Assembly (NCBI GenBank): GCA_019426215.1
Contig: CM033403.1
Span: 5,788,012-5,852,011, forward strand
Direction: 5' to 3'
Source: Buddleja alternifolia
Taxonomy: Eukaryota; Streptophyta; Magnoliopsida; Lamiales; Scrophulariaceae
Length of the DNA: 64,000 nucleotides
Shown here: positions 9,727 through 21,792 of the stretch, one piece after another
Layout of the letters: every line of letters begins with the position of its first letter
Position numbering within the stretch: position 1 is the stretch's first letter
The notes under the pieces: generated by a model
Databases searched by the model: none
What the model was told of the DNA's origin: nothing
What the model saw: only the letters and a program-made list of their open reading frames with translations
Position numbers and translations under genes: made by a program

Positions 9727-10255
9727 TGTGGGTAGAAATCCATCTTTGGGCCAAGCTGGGTAATCCAATACCTTGTGAGTCTAAGCCCAATGGTTTTATG
9801 GACTTGAATCCTTCTAGAAGACATCATATTCAGACATGCTTAGCTGGAGGCCCAGATGACCCAACCTGCACAGGTAGGACATGCTGATTATGGACAGTTG
9901 GGAGACAAGATCTAATCAATAATCAACCTTGTCATATATAGACCTGCGGATGTCAAGCCTATCTTTACCATTGATACCCGATTGATTATAGCCCAATATA
10001 GATAGATTATGATTTATTCTTACTACCAAATGTATATTTAGCATAGTTAACTTACCCCTTTAAACCCCCTATCAAATTCTTGTACAAATATCAACTCCTA
10101 CATCAATAAAAGAATCGAACTCTTTACCCCCGTGGACGTAGGTCTGATTTTGGACCAAACTACATATATCTTGTATCTATTTTACATTATAATTTGTGCT
10201 TTATATTATATATTTATATATTACATCGCATATTCTTATTGATGTGAAACCCACA
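9727..10255 (+). repeat. 3' LTR of the Tat-type gypsy element, about 529 bp
   Basis: Begins TGTGGG and ends CCCACA, short inverted ends typical of LTRs. Near its 3' part is AATAAAAGA followed by CCCCGTGGACGTAGGTC, the usual polyadenylation-region sequence of plant gypsy LTRs in this orientation. The matching 5' LTR is absent from the window. Confidence 0.65.
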
Positions 10256-10949
10256 CACATCACTTAATATGAGATCTAAATAAATCAGGCCCAACATGCT
10301 TTCGAAAAATATTAAAGCATCATAAATTTATACCTTTGGTTGATCGCCTTTTTTACAGATTGGATCCAACCACACAACCGTAGTAGATGGTTCGCAGGCA
10401 CTCAGCTCCTTCAGCAATACACAACACAACCCCATTTTGTTTCCTACTTTTGGGCGTAAAAGGTAATCCAGAATAAAGGATTAATATGAATACAGCGGTT
10501 GAACATAAAGCCTTAAAACTATTATTGATGAAATAAAGCTATTATTACATAGATATATTCTACTCTGCTATTGGAGGAGAAAACTAGTTAGCCGCTCATG
10601 TATAAGAGACGGCTATAAACTTTGGGAAATCCCTATACAATCAGAATGAAAATTAAAAACTATTTTAGAATCTTTTTTCTTTCTGGATTCCTGAATTTTT
10701 TAAGAGTAGGAGGGAATGAATGATGCCTTCCTTCTGCTTCATTCTTTTCCTTTGATTGGCAAACTTCGGACTTCAGCCGCGGATTTCAAAATCAATTTTA
10801 TTCTTGACGTCATTGCGTGCGTCAGCGTCTGTCCAAATCTACAGTTGTCCCACAATGCTTTGTCGGCTTCTTTTTTACTTTTCTTCAGCCGCCCTACGTC
10901 AACACCTTCTTCTGTTTGTCAGTTACTAAAAGATTATCCTGACATTATA
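10256..10949. other. Unassigned AT-rich DNA, possibly left part of the pararetroviral intergenic region
   Basis: No gene. At 10804-10823 it has TGACGTCATTGCGTGCGTCA, a tandem TGACG-type motif. The same motif recurs at 23196-23215 on the other side of copia C. Because C inserted here with a 5-bp duplication, 10949 and 23136 were once adjacent. Both motif copies therefore lay within about 240 bases of each other, next to the pararetroviral remnant. Confidence 0.4.
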
Positions 10950-10954
10950 CCCTG

Positions 10955-12113
10955 TGTTGGTCCCAAGTGGCATACGAAAAGGTCTAGAAGGGGGGGTCGA
11001 ATAGACCCTGAAGTCTTTTTTGACTTCAAAAATTCGTCTTAAAAAATGTGTTGGACGCTTGAAAAGTAGGCGCTTGACTGAGCGTCTATTGAAGACTATT
11101 TTTAGAAAGATAACTTAGACTTCAAGATTTGAATACTATAACCATATAGGTTTAAGCGTCCACTTCTTTGAGCAGTATCAGCACTGCGGAATTGATTTGA
11201 TAGTCTTCTTGTTTGAAAGCTTTTAGCGTCACAAACTGCTTATTAGTTGTTTGTTTTTTTATTGTGTTTTTACTTAATCAATTTATGCAATGATATGATA
11301 ATAGTAGAATTGACTGTGAAGTAAATAACACAATATTTGTAAGGTTCGTTGGGTGGTGTAATCCCAATTACGTCCTTCTTCTCTTTAAGCACTTGGAGGC
11401 AATCCACTAAAATGATTCTCAAAGAATCACACAGAATCTTCTACAAATTAGGGAGAGATGGATGTAGATGACTTGAGCTCCTTGATCACACAGATTTCTG
11501 CTCCAAATCACTTCTATCTTGTTGCTTCTTTCACTCAGAAATAAGGCAAGTATCCAACTTCGACTTCACACGGATCGCGAGCCTTGGATGGGGTTTTTCT
11601 GAATGGTTTGTTTGATTTTGATAAAGTTTAAACAACTGTGAATATCTCAATATTAATGTAGGTTTCTTCGAAAAGAATGTTTGAGATATTGGTTGACTGT
11701 CTCAGGATATGAAGAAAAGCAAAGAGAATGTTTGCTTGAATATTCTGGCTTTTCTGAGAATTTAAGGAATGAGACTTCAATTCAACAGCAATTTGGCTTG
11801 GAATTAATCGGATGGTTTTGGCTTATTGTTGAAGTTCTATTTATAGGCATTCTTGAAAAAAGTGTCCGTTTGACGCCTGCACAGGCGCGTGTCTCTCATT
11901 GCCGTGAGTGAACAACTTTTGTCCTTTTTCCTGAAAATTTGCTACACAAAAGTTGGTGCTGCAGTCATTGATAGACACTCATTCATCCTTGAATAACTTG
12001 TATCCTAATGAACGCTTGAAATAGCTGGTCGTTTTGGACGCTTGCAATCTTTATCTTCATTCATACTTCAGGCGTTTGAATCTTCAGACTTAGCTATTGA
12101 TAAGCTCACTCAG
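10955..12113 (-). repeat. 3' LTR of copia C, distal part
   Basis: Continues at 18273 beyond nested element D. Compared with the right LTR, it keeps about 200 bases near 10990-11205 that the other lost, and lacks about 190 bases present in the other near 22610-22795. A TATAAATAG box lies on the minus strand at 11837-11845. Confidence 0.85.
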
Positions 12114-12549
12114 TGATAGGAGTCATTTTTACGTGTTATTAAGCCCCTTTGCGTTTATGTTTTAGGTTCATTTATCGCTTGATTTTGTCACTTGTGCGTT
12201 TAATTCGTGCATTAAGTGATTTCAGGCCTTAAGTGGATACAATCGAATAAAGGGTGGAAAAAGGACGTATAAAACAAGTTTAGGCCAAGATGTTTCACAC
12301 CTCTACGACCAAACAAGCAAGAAACAAGCTGGAGTTAGCCAAAATCATATTTTAGTACCATTTCCGCACACCTGGGCGCCAAATCAGAAACAACCTCCAC
12401 ATTGGAACGTCATTTTGATATATTTAGAGACAGAATTGGATGAAGTGTCCTTCTACAAAGTTGTAGATGTATGTCTTATCTTCACATGGGGACTTGAATC
12501 ATCCAATTCGGAGGTGTGTGGATAATGTTATGAATAAAACACTATCCCT

Positions 12550-12745
12550 GCGCTGGAAAACACGAAAGTGGCAGCTCACATTCTTAGTAAGTGGGAAACA
12601 AGAGAATGGTAGCTCACATTCTTGGTAGGTGGAAAGTAAGAGAATGGTAGCTCACATTCTTGGTAGGTGGAAAGCAAGAGAATGGTAGCTCACATTCTTG
12701 GTAGGTGGAAAACAAGAGAATGGTAGGTGGAAAGAAAAGAGAATG
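12550..12745 (+). repeat. 39-bp minisatellite in the 5' LTR of D, just upstream of the TATA box
   Basis: Tandem units around AGCTCACATTCTTGGTAGGT followed by GGAAA and a purine run. Four full units plus degenerate ends here, against five in the other LTR. They end about 40 bases before the TATA box. Confidence 0.8.
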
Positions 12746-12781
12746 GAAGCACATGTTCTTGGTTGGTGGATTTTTTTTGGC

Positions 12782-12789
12782 TATAAAAG
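12782..12789 (+). promoter_or_regulatory. TATA box of element D 5' LTR
   Basis: TATAAAAG in GGCTATAAAAGGAGG, downstream of the minisatellite. Transcription would start about 30 bases on. Conserved in the second LTR. Confidence 0.65.
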
Positions 12790-13770
12790 GAGGATTGGAG
12801 GCCATCCTACAAACACACTTGAAAACACATTCCCCAATGGGGGGAGCCTAAACACATCCTATCATCTTCATCATCCTTAGATTAGTTATGAAGATTATCA
12901 ACAACCTCTGAAGGTGAAGAAATCAAGAAGCATGGAAGAGATGAAGATCGAAGTTCAACCATCAAAAATACGAGGGAGTTTCTTAGATTTAGATTTATTT
13001 TTGTCTATGAATATGAATCTTAATTTAAGTTCCTATCTTTTATCTTTTATGATGAAGTAGATTCTTCGAACTAAGGCCATGTTGAGGCTAAATTATGATA
13101 ATTGAGTTATAAATTGTGTTTTTCATATTAATTCTATTGTTGCTTTGTGTCTTGATCTTGTTTGAATGCATCATATGCTTAGCTACCATATGCATGATTT
13201 GTTGCTTAAATTATTCGTTCGAGAGAAGTTAATTTAAGGTGCAAAGAGGATCATCACATAATCCGTAAAAAATAGGGAATTGCCCCTAGAGATAGGTAGA
13301 GATTCCCGGGTGCAGTTAGCTGGATTAATCCGGGGAAATTCTAGAACTTGAATGCATGATTGTTGGTTAGATTCTCGGATAGACATATCTAGAGAACCAT
13401 CAATTAATCATAGGATTATTACAGCCGAGAAATCGGGTAGTAATTATTTAAGGTTTTTTCCACCAAAGCAACATTAGTCTAATAATATGAGAACATGTTT
13501 ATAATGAAAATTGATTAATTTATGCCAACACATGTGTCTTAGTTGCTCTCTTCCATAGCTATCTTGATTTCGACATCTTGTTTCTTATATCTTACTTCCA
13601 TAATATTTTAGTTAATTCTTGTTTTAGTTTAAGTTCTTCAATTGCTTTAAAATCATAAACTAAAATACAAGTCCTTGAGGTTCGACAACCCGGACTTTAT
13701 TGTCCATTTTATTACTACACACGACCAGTCCACTTGCTGTTTAATACACGTAATGATTTTTCGTGTCAAG

Positions 13771-13792
13771 TTTTTGGCGCCGTTGCCGGGGA
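13771..13792 (+). other. Primer-binding site of element D, tRNA-Asp type
   Basis: Two bases after the LTR end comes TTTTGGCGCCGTTGCCGGGG. TGGCGCC...GCCGGGGA is the well-known tRNA-Asp primer site of Athila-type and related non-autonomous plant elements. Confidence 0.85.
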
Positions 13793-13904
13793 CTTGTTTA
13801 ATTTTAGTTTTTGATTTTATTGCAAGTTTTAAGTATTTATTTTATTTTTATTAATTTTTTTTATTATTATTATTTTTATTTTTTTCTTACACTCTTAGCT
13901 CGCA

Positions 13905-14864
13905 ATGGCTAGAAATTTTCCAGATATGACCCTTTCGGAGAATCAATTATGGCTGCAAAGCGTCATTCAATTCGCAAAGGATAGCAATTTTCCTGATATG
14001 ACACTACCGGAGAATCAATTATGGCTGCAAAACGTCATTGAAGCGTGTTATGCACAAGGGTTCTTTCCACAACATTACCAAGAAAAAATTCCTACTCCGA
14101 AGGAACAACTTGATAACACCATTGGAGAGCTCCACTTTATGATGGAGGACGCACGGCGGGAAATGAAGGAGATGAATCATCAACTCAAGCAACTAACGAG
14201 CGACATATCTGAGAAAGTACCATGGGCATTGCTTGGTACCACTGAGATAGATCAAAAGGAGAAATTCAACACCGTGATGTTGAATGAAATGAAGTTGTAA
14301 AATTCGAAAACAGATTCCTCCAACGATGAGCATTCGACTTCTATCCTTTCTGAGGGTGTTGACATTTCTTTACTTTCTTCCCTAGCCACAGGTAAATTAG
14401 TATTTGATGCCGATGATGGTAAGTTGTCAATGAATATAGAAGATGATATGGTTAATATCGATAACTATGAGGTTTTTGAGCATCCACTTGACTTTGATTT
14501 GAATTTTCACGCTGATGCTTTTGATCCTTTTAGTGTTGAGCACTTTCAAGAAAAACGAACCAATCATCTTCTACATCCCTACATCGTGGATTTCATCTAT
14601 GTGAAAGTGATGGGTGAAGAACGACGAGACATTATCTCTAACTTGGAAGAGAGCCCACAATACCATCCTAAGCATAGGCAAGAAAAGGTAATAGAGGTAT
14701 TGAGGGACCATAAAAAAACTCGTGAGTGGATGATTGCTTGGTCTCAACCTTGGGTATTTATCACACACGATGGACCAATCCTCAATACCAATATCCAAAG
14801 ATTGAATCGATACCCGAGAGTGGAGTGGAGAACAAACAAAGCATTCATACGTCATCCTCCTTGA
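13905..14864 (+). pseudogene. Element D single ORF, unknown protein, one nonsense codon
   Basis: One frame of about 320 codons broken only by TAA at 14298-14300. Near the N-terminus a segment is duplicated: NFPDMTLSENQLWLQ at about residue 4 and NFPDMTLPENQLWLQ at about residue 29. Residues 65-110 are charged and probably coiled coil (MMEDARREMKEMNHQLKQL). The second half is acidic, then basic. I see no zinc knuckle, protease, RT or integrase. It occupies the place of gag but I do not recognise it. About 40 bases after the stop is the hairpin motif shared with element E. Confidence 0.6.
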
Positions 14865-14900
14865 GCCGACCCGATAAAGTCAAGCTAGTGACTTTAAAAC

Positions 14901-14926
14901 AAGCGCTTCTTGGGAGGCAACCCAAG
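14901..14926 (+). other. Palindrome plus hairpin motif shared with element E
   Basis: AAGCGCTT (self-complementary) is followed at once by CTTGGG-AGGCAA-CCCAAG, a 6-bp stem with a 6-nt loop. The same 26 bases occur in element E at 57255-57280 on the other strand, also shortly after the ORF. Confidence 0.7.
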
Positions 14927-16573
14927 TTTGTAAGTTTTCTTTTCTTTTTGCTTTTCTTTTTGTTTTGTTTAGTTTGTTTCTTTATGTTGTGTTCTAGCAT
15001 GCACTTTTAGTATGTATATTTTCATATGCTTGATGGTTTGTTTGATAAGTATGTTGAACATGTTATAGTAGCAATTCCCCGTTGTTTTGAGAGGCTTATT
15101 TTGATGAGATGGGTTTGATTTGGAACATATTTGTGATAAAGGATTGTTTTTCAACAATCCTTGATTATAAGTACTCTTATACCTTTTGCATGTGTTTATG
15201 TGAGACAACTTTGGGGACAATGTTGAGTTTTAGTTTGGGGGTATATGTGGGTAGTACTTTGTGGTTTTAATACATTCATATGATTGATCACCATGTGTTT
15301 GATATTTTTGTCATGTCATGTGTTCCTTGTTTAGCTCAAGTTTGGGGGAATTTGTATGCTATCATGTTTATATGTGTTTATGTTAAGAAAATCAAGCATG
15401 ATTTTTTTTTTTTTTAGTCCTTCCAATTGATGCATTTAAATTGATTAACTTTAAAAAATGGCATGATTTTTTTGAAATAATTTGAATTTAAATGAACATA
15501 TATATCTTTGAAATTACTCATGGAGACCCTAGACTAGGATTGATTTCTTAGATGATTCACATTGCACAATAAATCGAGGGTAGAGGAGTTGAGAGGATAG
15601 CCATCTTGAGACACTTAAGGAGTTTTTCCCGGAAAAATTAACTTAGATTTTTCATAAGGTTATAAGTTGAGTAGTAATTTTTTTATGCTAAACAATGAAT
15701 TAAAAAGGTTGAAGTTTGGTATGACCACAAGTGGTCAGGCTAATATGTACTGGAGGTGAAAAGTTCCATGCCTATATACTGTACTATTATGCTAATTTGA
15801 GCTAAGCTCAAGCCAAAAAGAAGCGAATTGTTTAAAAGATCTAGTTTTATTTCGTGGCCTTTGACACTCGAGTGATTAAATCCTTAGGAGTGTCTTTACA
15901 CTTAATGCCCCAAAACTATCTAGTTTGGGAGTCATTGATCTAAAGCTTGTTACATGGGTGTCATGGAAAGCCTAATGGAATAAAACATGGCACATGATCT
16001 AGCCTTAATGAAATTAATTGGAAAGTTTCATATGAATTGAAAGTTTGAATGTTTGAGATAATGAAATTTAAATGGCTATGAAATTTTCTATGATTCTTAT
16101 GCTTTGTGTTTGATCATAAAGTTGGTAGATATGGGATTAATGTCCAAAATTTGGTAAGGATGCCTCTCGACTATAATACCTTAGATTTATTTTCACTACA
16201 CCCTATGGAGTCTTTTCCAGTATTGGTGTCACATGAGCAAAAGTAGTTGATATGTATATATATTTGTGAGCTGTAAAAGGATGATTTTGTGCCATTTATT
16301 CTTATTAATTATGTTGAGATGTATTCATCTGGTTGAGATTGAAAGTTTGTTAGATTTTGTGGGCATATCGTCTGCAAACCCTCACGAGACTATAACTCGT
16401 CCTTTGAGGTAACTCAAAGGTTTAAAGGCTTGTTGCACATGCTAAGTGCAATCGTTTACTCCACGAAAGTGAGTTCGTTTGTTGTTTTTGTTTTCTCCTT
16501 TTGGTTGATGATGTTTTTTGTGCCCTAGACCTTTTATTGCTCGAGGTCGAGCAATTGATAAGTTTGGGAGAGT
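14927..16573 (+). other. Non-coding 3' half of element D
   Basis: About 1.65 kb without a coding frame. It contains GGGGACAATGTTGAG ... TTTGGGGGTA at 15213-15243, a block also present in element E (57006-57040, minus). Further TTTGGGGG runs follow, and the polypurine tract AAGTTTGGGAGAGT lies at 16560-16573. Confidence 0.6.
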
Positions 16574-18267
16574 TGATAGGAGTCATTTTTACGTGTTATT
16601 AAGCCCTTTTGCGTTTATGTTTTAGGTTCATTTATCGCTTGATTTTGTCACTTGTGCGTTTAATTCGTGCATTAAGTGATTTCAGGCCTTAAGTGGATAC
16701 AATCGAATAAAGGGTGGAAAAAGGACGTATAAAACAAGTTTAGGCCAAGATGTTTCACACCTCTACGACCAAACAAGCAAGAAACAAGCTGGAGTTAGCC
16801 AAAATCATATTTTAGTACCATTTCCGCACACCTGGGCGCCAAATCAGAAACAACCTCCACATTGGAACGCCATTTTGATATATTTAGAGACAGAATTGGA
16901 TGAAGTGTCCTTCTACAAAGTTGTAGATGTATGTCTTATCTTCACATGGGGACTTGAATCATCCAATTCGGAGGTCTGTGGATAATGTTATGAATAAAAC
17001 ACTATCCCTGCACTGGAAAACACGAAAGTGGCAGCTCACATTCTTAGTAAGTGGGAAACAAGAGAATGGTAGCTCACATTCTTGGTAGGTGGAAAGTAAG
17101 AGAATGGTAGCTCACATTCTTGGTAGGTGGAAAGCAAGAGAATGGTAGCTCACATTCATGGTAGGTGGAAAGAAAAGAGAATGGTAGCTCACATTCTTGG
17201 TAGGTGGAAAACAAGAGAATGGTAGGTGGAAAGAAAAGAGAATGGAAGCACATGTTCTTGGTTGGTGGATTTTTTTTGGCTATAAAAGGAGGATTGGAGG
17301 CCATCCTACAAACACACTTGAAAACACATTCCCCAATGGGGGGAGCCTAAACACATCCTATCATCTTCATCATCCTTAGATTAGTTATGAAGATTATCAA
17401 CAACCTCTGAAGGTGAAGAAATCAAGAAGCATGGAAGAGATGAAGATCGAAGTTCAACCATCAAAAATACGAGGGAGTTTCTTAGATTTAGATTTATTTT
17501 TGTCTATGAATATGAATCTTAATTTAAGTTCCTATCTTTTATCTTTTATGATGAAATAGATTCTTCGAACTAAGGCCATGTTGAGGCTAAATTATGATAA
17601 TTGAGTTATAAATTGTGTTTTTCATATTAATTCTATTGTTGCTTTGTGTCTTGATCTTGTTTGAATGCATCATATGCTTAGCTACCATATGCATGATTTA
17701 TTGCTTAAATTATTCGTTCGAGAGAAGTTAATTTAAGGTGCAAAGAGGATCATCACATAATCCATAAAAAATAGGGAATTGCCCCTAGAGATAGGTAGAG
17801 ATTCCCGGGTGCAGTTAGCCGGATTAATCCGGGGAAATTCTAGAACTTGAATGCATGATTGTTGGTTAGATTCTCGGATAGACATATCTAGAGAACCATC
17901 AATTAATCATAGGATTATTACAGCCGAGAAATCGGGTAGTAATTATTTAAGGTTTTTTCCACCAAAGCAACATTAGTCTAATAATATGAGAACATGTTTA
18001 TAATGAAAATTGATTAATTTATGCCAACACATGTGTCTTAGTTGCTCTCTTCCATAGCTATCTTGATTTCGACATCTTGTTTCTTATATCTTACTTCCAT
18101 AATATTTTAGTTAATTCTTGTTTTAGTTTAAGTTCTTCAATTGCTTTAAAATCATAAACTAAAATACAAGTCCTTGAGGTACGACAACCCGGACTTTATT
18201 GTCCATTTTATTACTACACACGACCAGTCCACTTGCTGTTTAATACACGTAAGGATTTTTCGTGTCA
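16574..18267 (+). repeat. 3' LTR of element D, 1694 bp
   Basis: Same ends and order as the 5' LTR, with one extra 39-bp minisatellite unit (about 17034-17243) and few substitutions. TATA box TATAAAAG at 17281-17288. Confidence 0.92.
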
Positions 18268-18272
18268 CTCAG

Positions 18273-18470
18273 CATTTATCAAACGCTCAGGCTAAAAATA
18301 CTTAGCCTAACGCTCTAGGATAAAAATAAAACAAAGCTTATAAAGCCTATTACAATTCTAATGCTCAAAGCTTATACATGATTTCTACTAAAATCAAACA
18401 TACATATTTTAGGGTCTAACAAGTAATCCTCATTGTCATCATCAAAAAATCTAACATGAAATTCCTAACA
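18273..18470 (-). repeat. 3' LTR of copia C, proximal part
   Basis: Continuation of the LTR split by element D. Read on the minus strand the LTR begins TGTTAGGAATTTCATG at 18470, matching the start of the right LTR at 23130. Confidence 0.85.
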
Positions 18471-18699
18471 ACCTACTCATTTTTGATGATGGCAATACTT
18501 ACTCTTTTATAGTTCAAGAGTTAGACAGCCAAAATAAAAGTTAGCTTTGGTTAGTAAAAGTTAGTTAATGTTAGTTACGCTTCAACGAGATGTTTCAGTT
18601 GAAAAATGCATGTTTATATATATCAATGATTACACGCATTTTTACAGCCAAAAAAAATATAAGAGACAAGAATATAGATAATGCAAAGTAGACAAGCTC

Positions 18700-19473
18700 T
18701 TAATCATCTTCTTCTTCTTGAGCGTTTAGTCTTCTGTTTACCTCAGCCCTGATTGCTTCAAATATATTTTTTTCAAGCCTAAACATGGCGGCATGTTCTT
18801 TATTTATTACTGTCTTATTTTCTTCTTGTTGTCTCTTTTTATAAGCAACAAATTGCTTATCCCATTCAACTGGGTCGATGCCAATCATCTTTAGGCATAC
18901 TCTGAACGCTCTATTGAAATCTAACTTCATTTGCTCTTTAGCAATGATCTTCGGGTCAGAAGGCTCTGGAATAGGCGGTCTAGAGAATGAAACCTCAAAC
19001 TGTTCAAGCAATGCCCTTGACGGTAATGGAAAGATTTGAAAGAAGGTTTGACGCTTGAGCAGAGGGGTGGAAGCTCTTGAACTGGACACTTTCTTCTTCT
19101 CCCTTCTTCTCAGTCCTTCCCCATTATTGCCATCATCAGCCTTTAGAAAATGTTCGGTGAGTAGGTTAACTTTACTAGAAATCTGTGAAACAGAGGCTGA
19201 AAGATCATCCAGGCGCTTATCAAAATGCTCCTTCATGGCCAGTTGGTTTGCCATAGTAGCATCATACGGTTCTTGAAATTCCTTTCTGCATTCTCCATCG
19301 GCCGCTTGAGCAGCACCTTTGGTTTTACCTTTAGAGTTGTCACCAAATACAACCAGAGGACCATTGGCAGCTCGATAGTTGATCAATAGATCCTTGGAAC
19401 CAATCATGTGCCTTGACGATCCACTATCGAAGTAACAAACAGATGTATCGGCTCTAGCTCTAGGTACCTGCAA
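18700..19473 (-). pseudogene. Copia C protease start fused to a coiled-coil protein segment (deletion junction)
   Basis: 257 codons open. Residues 1-52 are the start of copia protease, with the aspartic motif YFDSGSSRHMIG and VFGDNSKGKTKG. Then the sequence changes abruptly at about residue 53 to AAQAADGECRKEF and a hydrophilic, Lys/Glu-rich protein (coiled coil around DKRLDDLSASVSQISSKVNLL) ending in NAQEEEDD. Integrase, RT and RNase H are missing between. The second part is most likely the C-terminal end of the extra ORF that follows pol in copia B, because that ORF occupies the same place. B is cut before this point, so direct comparison is impossible. Confidence 0.65.
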
Positions 19474-19615
19474 TCAAAAGGGAAGTTCTATTTATATTTA
19501 GGTACCCAGTGTTGCTTGGATCCTTTAACATTAGTCGCATCGTTAGTTTGAATTATAACTTTAGGAACCCATATTTGCCTAGTCTTCATTGTAGGAATAC
19601 TGGCCTTCTTGGGTT

Positions 19616-20647
19616 TCACATTGTGGTGTGTGTGCTTTTTGGGTGTATAATAATATCCTCAATTATAATAGTAATCATAATCATAATTATCATAGTATCG
19701 ATAATATGATCTTGACTGTCTTGGATATTGACGTTGGTATTTCCTTGGCGCTGGCTTATAGGTTGCACTTTTGGTGCTGGACACTTACAACTTGATTCAT
19801 AGTGATTAGGTTCATCCTTAGCCTTTTGAGCGTTTGGATGAACCCATCTTTGTGAATCATTTGCCTTCGCCTTACACTTGCCTGAGTCAGCTTTGGCTTT
19901 CTCATTTGGCCTCGTACCATTGTCGCTCGATTCATTTTGTGTTTGACCTTGTGAACCTTTCTTAACAAAGAAAACACCATTTCCTTTGTTGTTTGCCGTA
20001 ACATTAGATTTGTTTAGTTGTTTACCGAATTTATTGCATCCTAAACTAGTCTTTTCACCAAATAATCTTGTTACCTCAGTCACATTGTCTAGCTTTCTTG
20101 ACGCTTTGGACAATGAGGAGACAAGTTGTTTTGATTTAGCAAGTCTAGCAATCAGCTCAGCTTCTTTCTTGACTATATCAAGGTCACTTTTTAGATTTAT
20201 TATATCACTTTCAAGTGATTTGTTCTTCTCAATGCATTGTTGCTGAACTTGCAACTCTGCTTTGAGCGTCACATTATCACTTTGGAGTGATGAAATGATA
20301 TGAAAGTGATTGTGATATAATTTAGCGGCATCTTGACAATCATTATAATATTCTTTGACGTTGTCAAGTAATTCATCATATGAAAGAGAAAGTGATAACT
20401 CAGTGTTTACCTCAGGGGACGCTTCATCATCTCTGGCCATGAGACAAATAAGCTTTGAGTCATCCACTGGGTCATCATCATCACTACTCTTCTCTGATGA
20501 CTCCAAATCTTCAGGTGCAGACGCTTGTTCTGATTCCGCTAGCAAACCTTGTTGACGAAGGTTGCTCCTGAATTGGTTTCTATCCAAGTAATCATGCCTT
20601 GAAGTCTTAGATACGTTGGGATAAGGGCAATTTACCTGGTAGTGCAC
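19616..20647 (-). pseudogene. Copia C gag, C-terminal half
   Basis: Open for 343 codons in the same frame as the upstream gag pieces. It begins with the end of a ruined zinc knuckle (HYQVNC), then has an acidic Ser/Asp stretch, a long coiled coil (about residues 100-190: IEKNKSLESDIINLKSDLDIVKKEA) and a Lys-rich tail. It aligns over its length with copia B 43662-44525. Normally it forms the inner shell of the element's particle and binds its RNA. Confidence 0.75.
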
Positions 20648-20656
20648 TGGTTTCTT

Positions 20657-21739
20657 TCAGTTATAACCAAGATTAGTTTTCATCTTTTGTTCATTTGTTA
20701 ACCTTGCATTGTGTGGTTTTGAGACCACGGGTGTTGAAGGATTTTGAGTAGATGCTTGGTACTGAACAGGCGCTTGGGATGTAGGAACAGAATACTGAGG
20801 TGCTTGAAACTGTTGTTGTACTGGAGCAGGCACTTGATATGAATTTTGTCTTTGATTGCTGAAACCTTTTCCTTTATTTTCATATCTCAAGAACTTCCTG
20901 AATCTATTCAGTAAAGCCAACTCCTCTTCCTCGCTAATATCTGAAACCTTTCCCTTATTACTCGATTTACCCTTGATTGATGCCATAAGCACTCCAGACT
21001 CAATCACTAGACTGCTCACTGCATCACTAGTCGAATTCAACTCAAACTCAAATGATTTGAGTTCAGAAAAAGCATCTTCTGGAGTTAAACTATCTAAATT
21101 GTTTGACTCCCTCATAGCTGTTGTCTTCACCAAAAATCTAGTAGGTAAACTTCTATAGAATTTGACCACCATTTTTTGATTTTATAAATCCATACCCAAG
21201 GATGTTAATTCTGTAGTAAGAGTTGTGAATCTTATATGCAATTGTTCTAAAGTCTCATTGGGCAACATCTTGAAACCATTAAATCTTTCATTGGCAATGG
21301 AAAGCTTGTTCTCTTTAATCTGAGCTGAACGACCACAAATTATGGCTAACTTATCCCATATCTCCTTGGTAGTGTTACAAGATTTGACCTTGTTGAATAA
21401 GTTGTCGTTATCACCAATAGCAGTGTACAAAGCGTTCCATCCAACATTGTCTAGATTAAATCTTCGACGCTCATCTGTGGACCATTCCTGCTTGGTCTTC
21501 TCAACATAGCCGTCTGGAGTTTCTTCTGTGGCTCCAGGCCCTCGGGTGATTACTTTGTAAATATGAATAGGTCCATCTGAAATGACAGCACACATTTCGT
21601 CATCACAAGAACATAAGTAGGTAAAAGCTTTGACCTTCCATAAGTCATAGTTTGACTCGGTCAACTTAGGAACTTTAGAAAATGCCACAAAAAATTTAAA
21701 AGCAACTAAATTTTGAAAAAAAAAAAAGGATCCAAACAA
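20657..21739 (-). pseudogene. Copia C gag, N-terminal half
   Basis: Contains the plant copia gag core: VPKLTESNYDLWKVKAFTYL near the start, then NALYTAIGDNDNLFNKV and TKEIWDKL, and LPNETLEQLHIRF. There is an in-frame stop at 21182-21184. A second stop is at 20657-20659, exactly at the second cysteine of the CCHC zinc knuckle, whose first cysteine and glycine are also changed. The likely start is the Met or codon near VAFSKVPKL rather than the upstream poly-Phe run. Confidence 0.78.
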
Positions 21740-21778
21740 GCAGTTATGCTTGGAAATTTTAAAATTTCAATTCTAACC

Positions 21779-21790
21779 GCTCTGATACCA
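21779..21790 (-). other. Primer-binding site of copia C, initiator tRNA-Met type
   Basis: Minus strand TGGTATCAGAGC, two bases inside the 5' LTR. A perfect match to the complement of the initiator tRNA-Met 3' end. Confidence 0.9.
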
Positions 21791-21792
21791 CT

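Larger units (their letters stand above)
3986..10255 (+). mobile_element. 5'-truncated Ty3/gypsy element, Tat-type, with an antisense accessory gene
   Basis: In order: a broken integrase (4030-5314), a spacer with a minisatellite (5929-6202), an accessory gene in antisense (6793-9028) and a 3' LTR (9727-10255). Gag, protease, RT and RNase H are absent, because the left side is cut at the mitochondrial insert. An antisense ORF between pol and the 3' LTR is known in Tat-lineage gypsy elements such as Grande, which supports the lineage call. No target duplication can be tested because the 5' LTR is missing. Confidence 0.7.
12114..13768 (+). repeat. 5' LTR of element D, 1655 bp
   Basis: Starts TGATAGGAGTCATTT and ends TTCGTGTCA. 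Contains a 39-bp minisatellite, a TATA box at 12782-12789 and a long transcribed leader. It is 39 bases shorter than its partner, exactly one minisatellite unit. Confidence 0.92.
12114..18267 (+). mobile_element. Non-autonomous LTR element D (Athila-like signals, no pol)
   Basis: LTRs at 12114-13768 and 16574-18267, both TGATAGGAG ... CGTGTCA, flanked by CTCAG at 12109-12113 and 18268-18272. Internal DNA of 2.8 kb starts with a tRNA-Asp type primer site and ends in a purine tract (AAGTTTGGGAGAGT). It has one frame (13905-14864) and no protease, RT, RNase H or integrase. It therefore depends on another element's enzymes. The LTRs differ by scattered substitutions and one 39-bp repeat unit, so the insertion is fairly recent. 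Confidence 0.9.

Noticed and set aside
10716..11042. 108-codon open frame
   Set aside because: It runs across the target duplication into the copia C LTR, so it is a chance frame.
12614..12805. Small minus-strand frame with repeated CxxPFSC-like peptide, also at 17074-17304
   Set aside because: Encoded by the 39-bp LTR minisatellite in D; repeat product.
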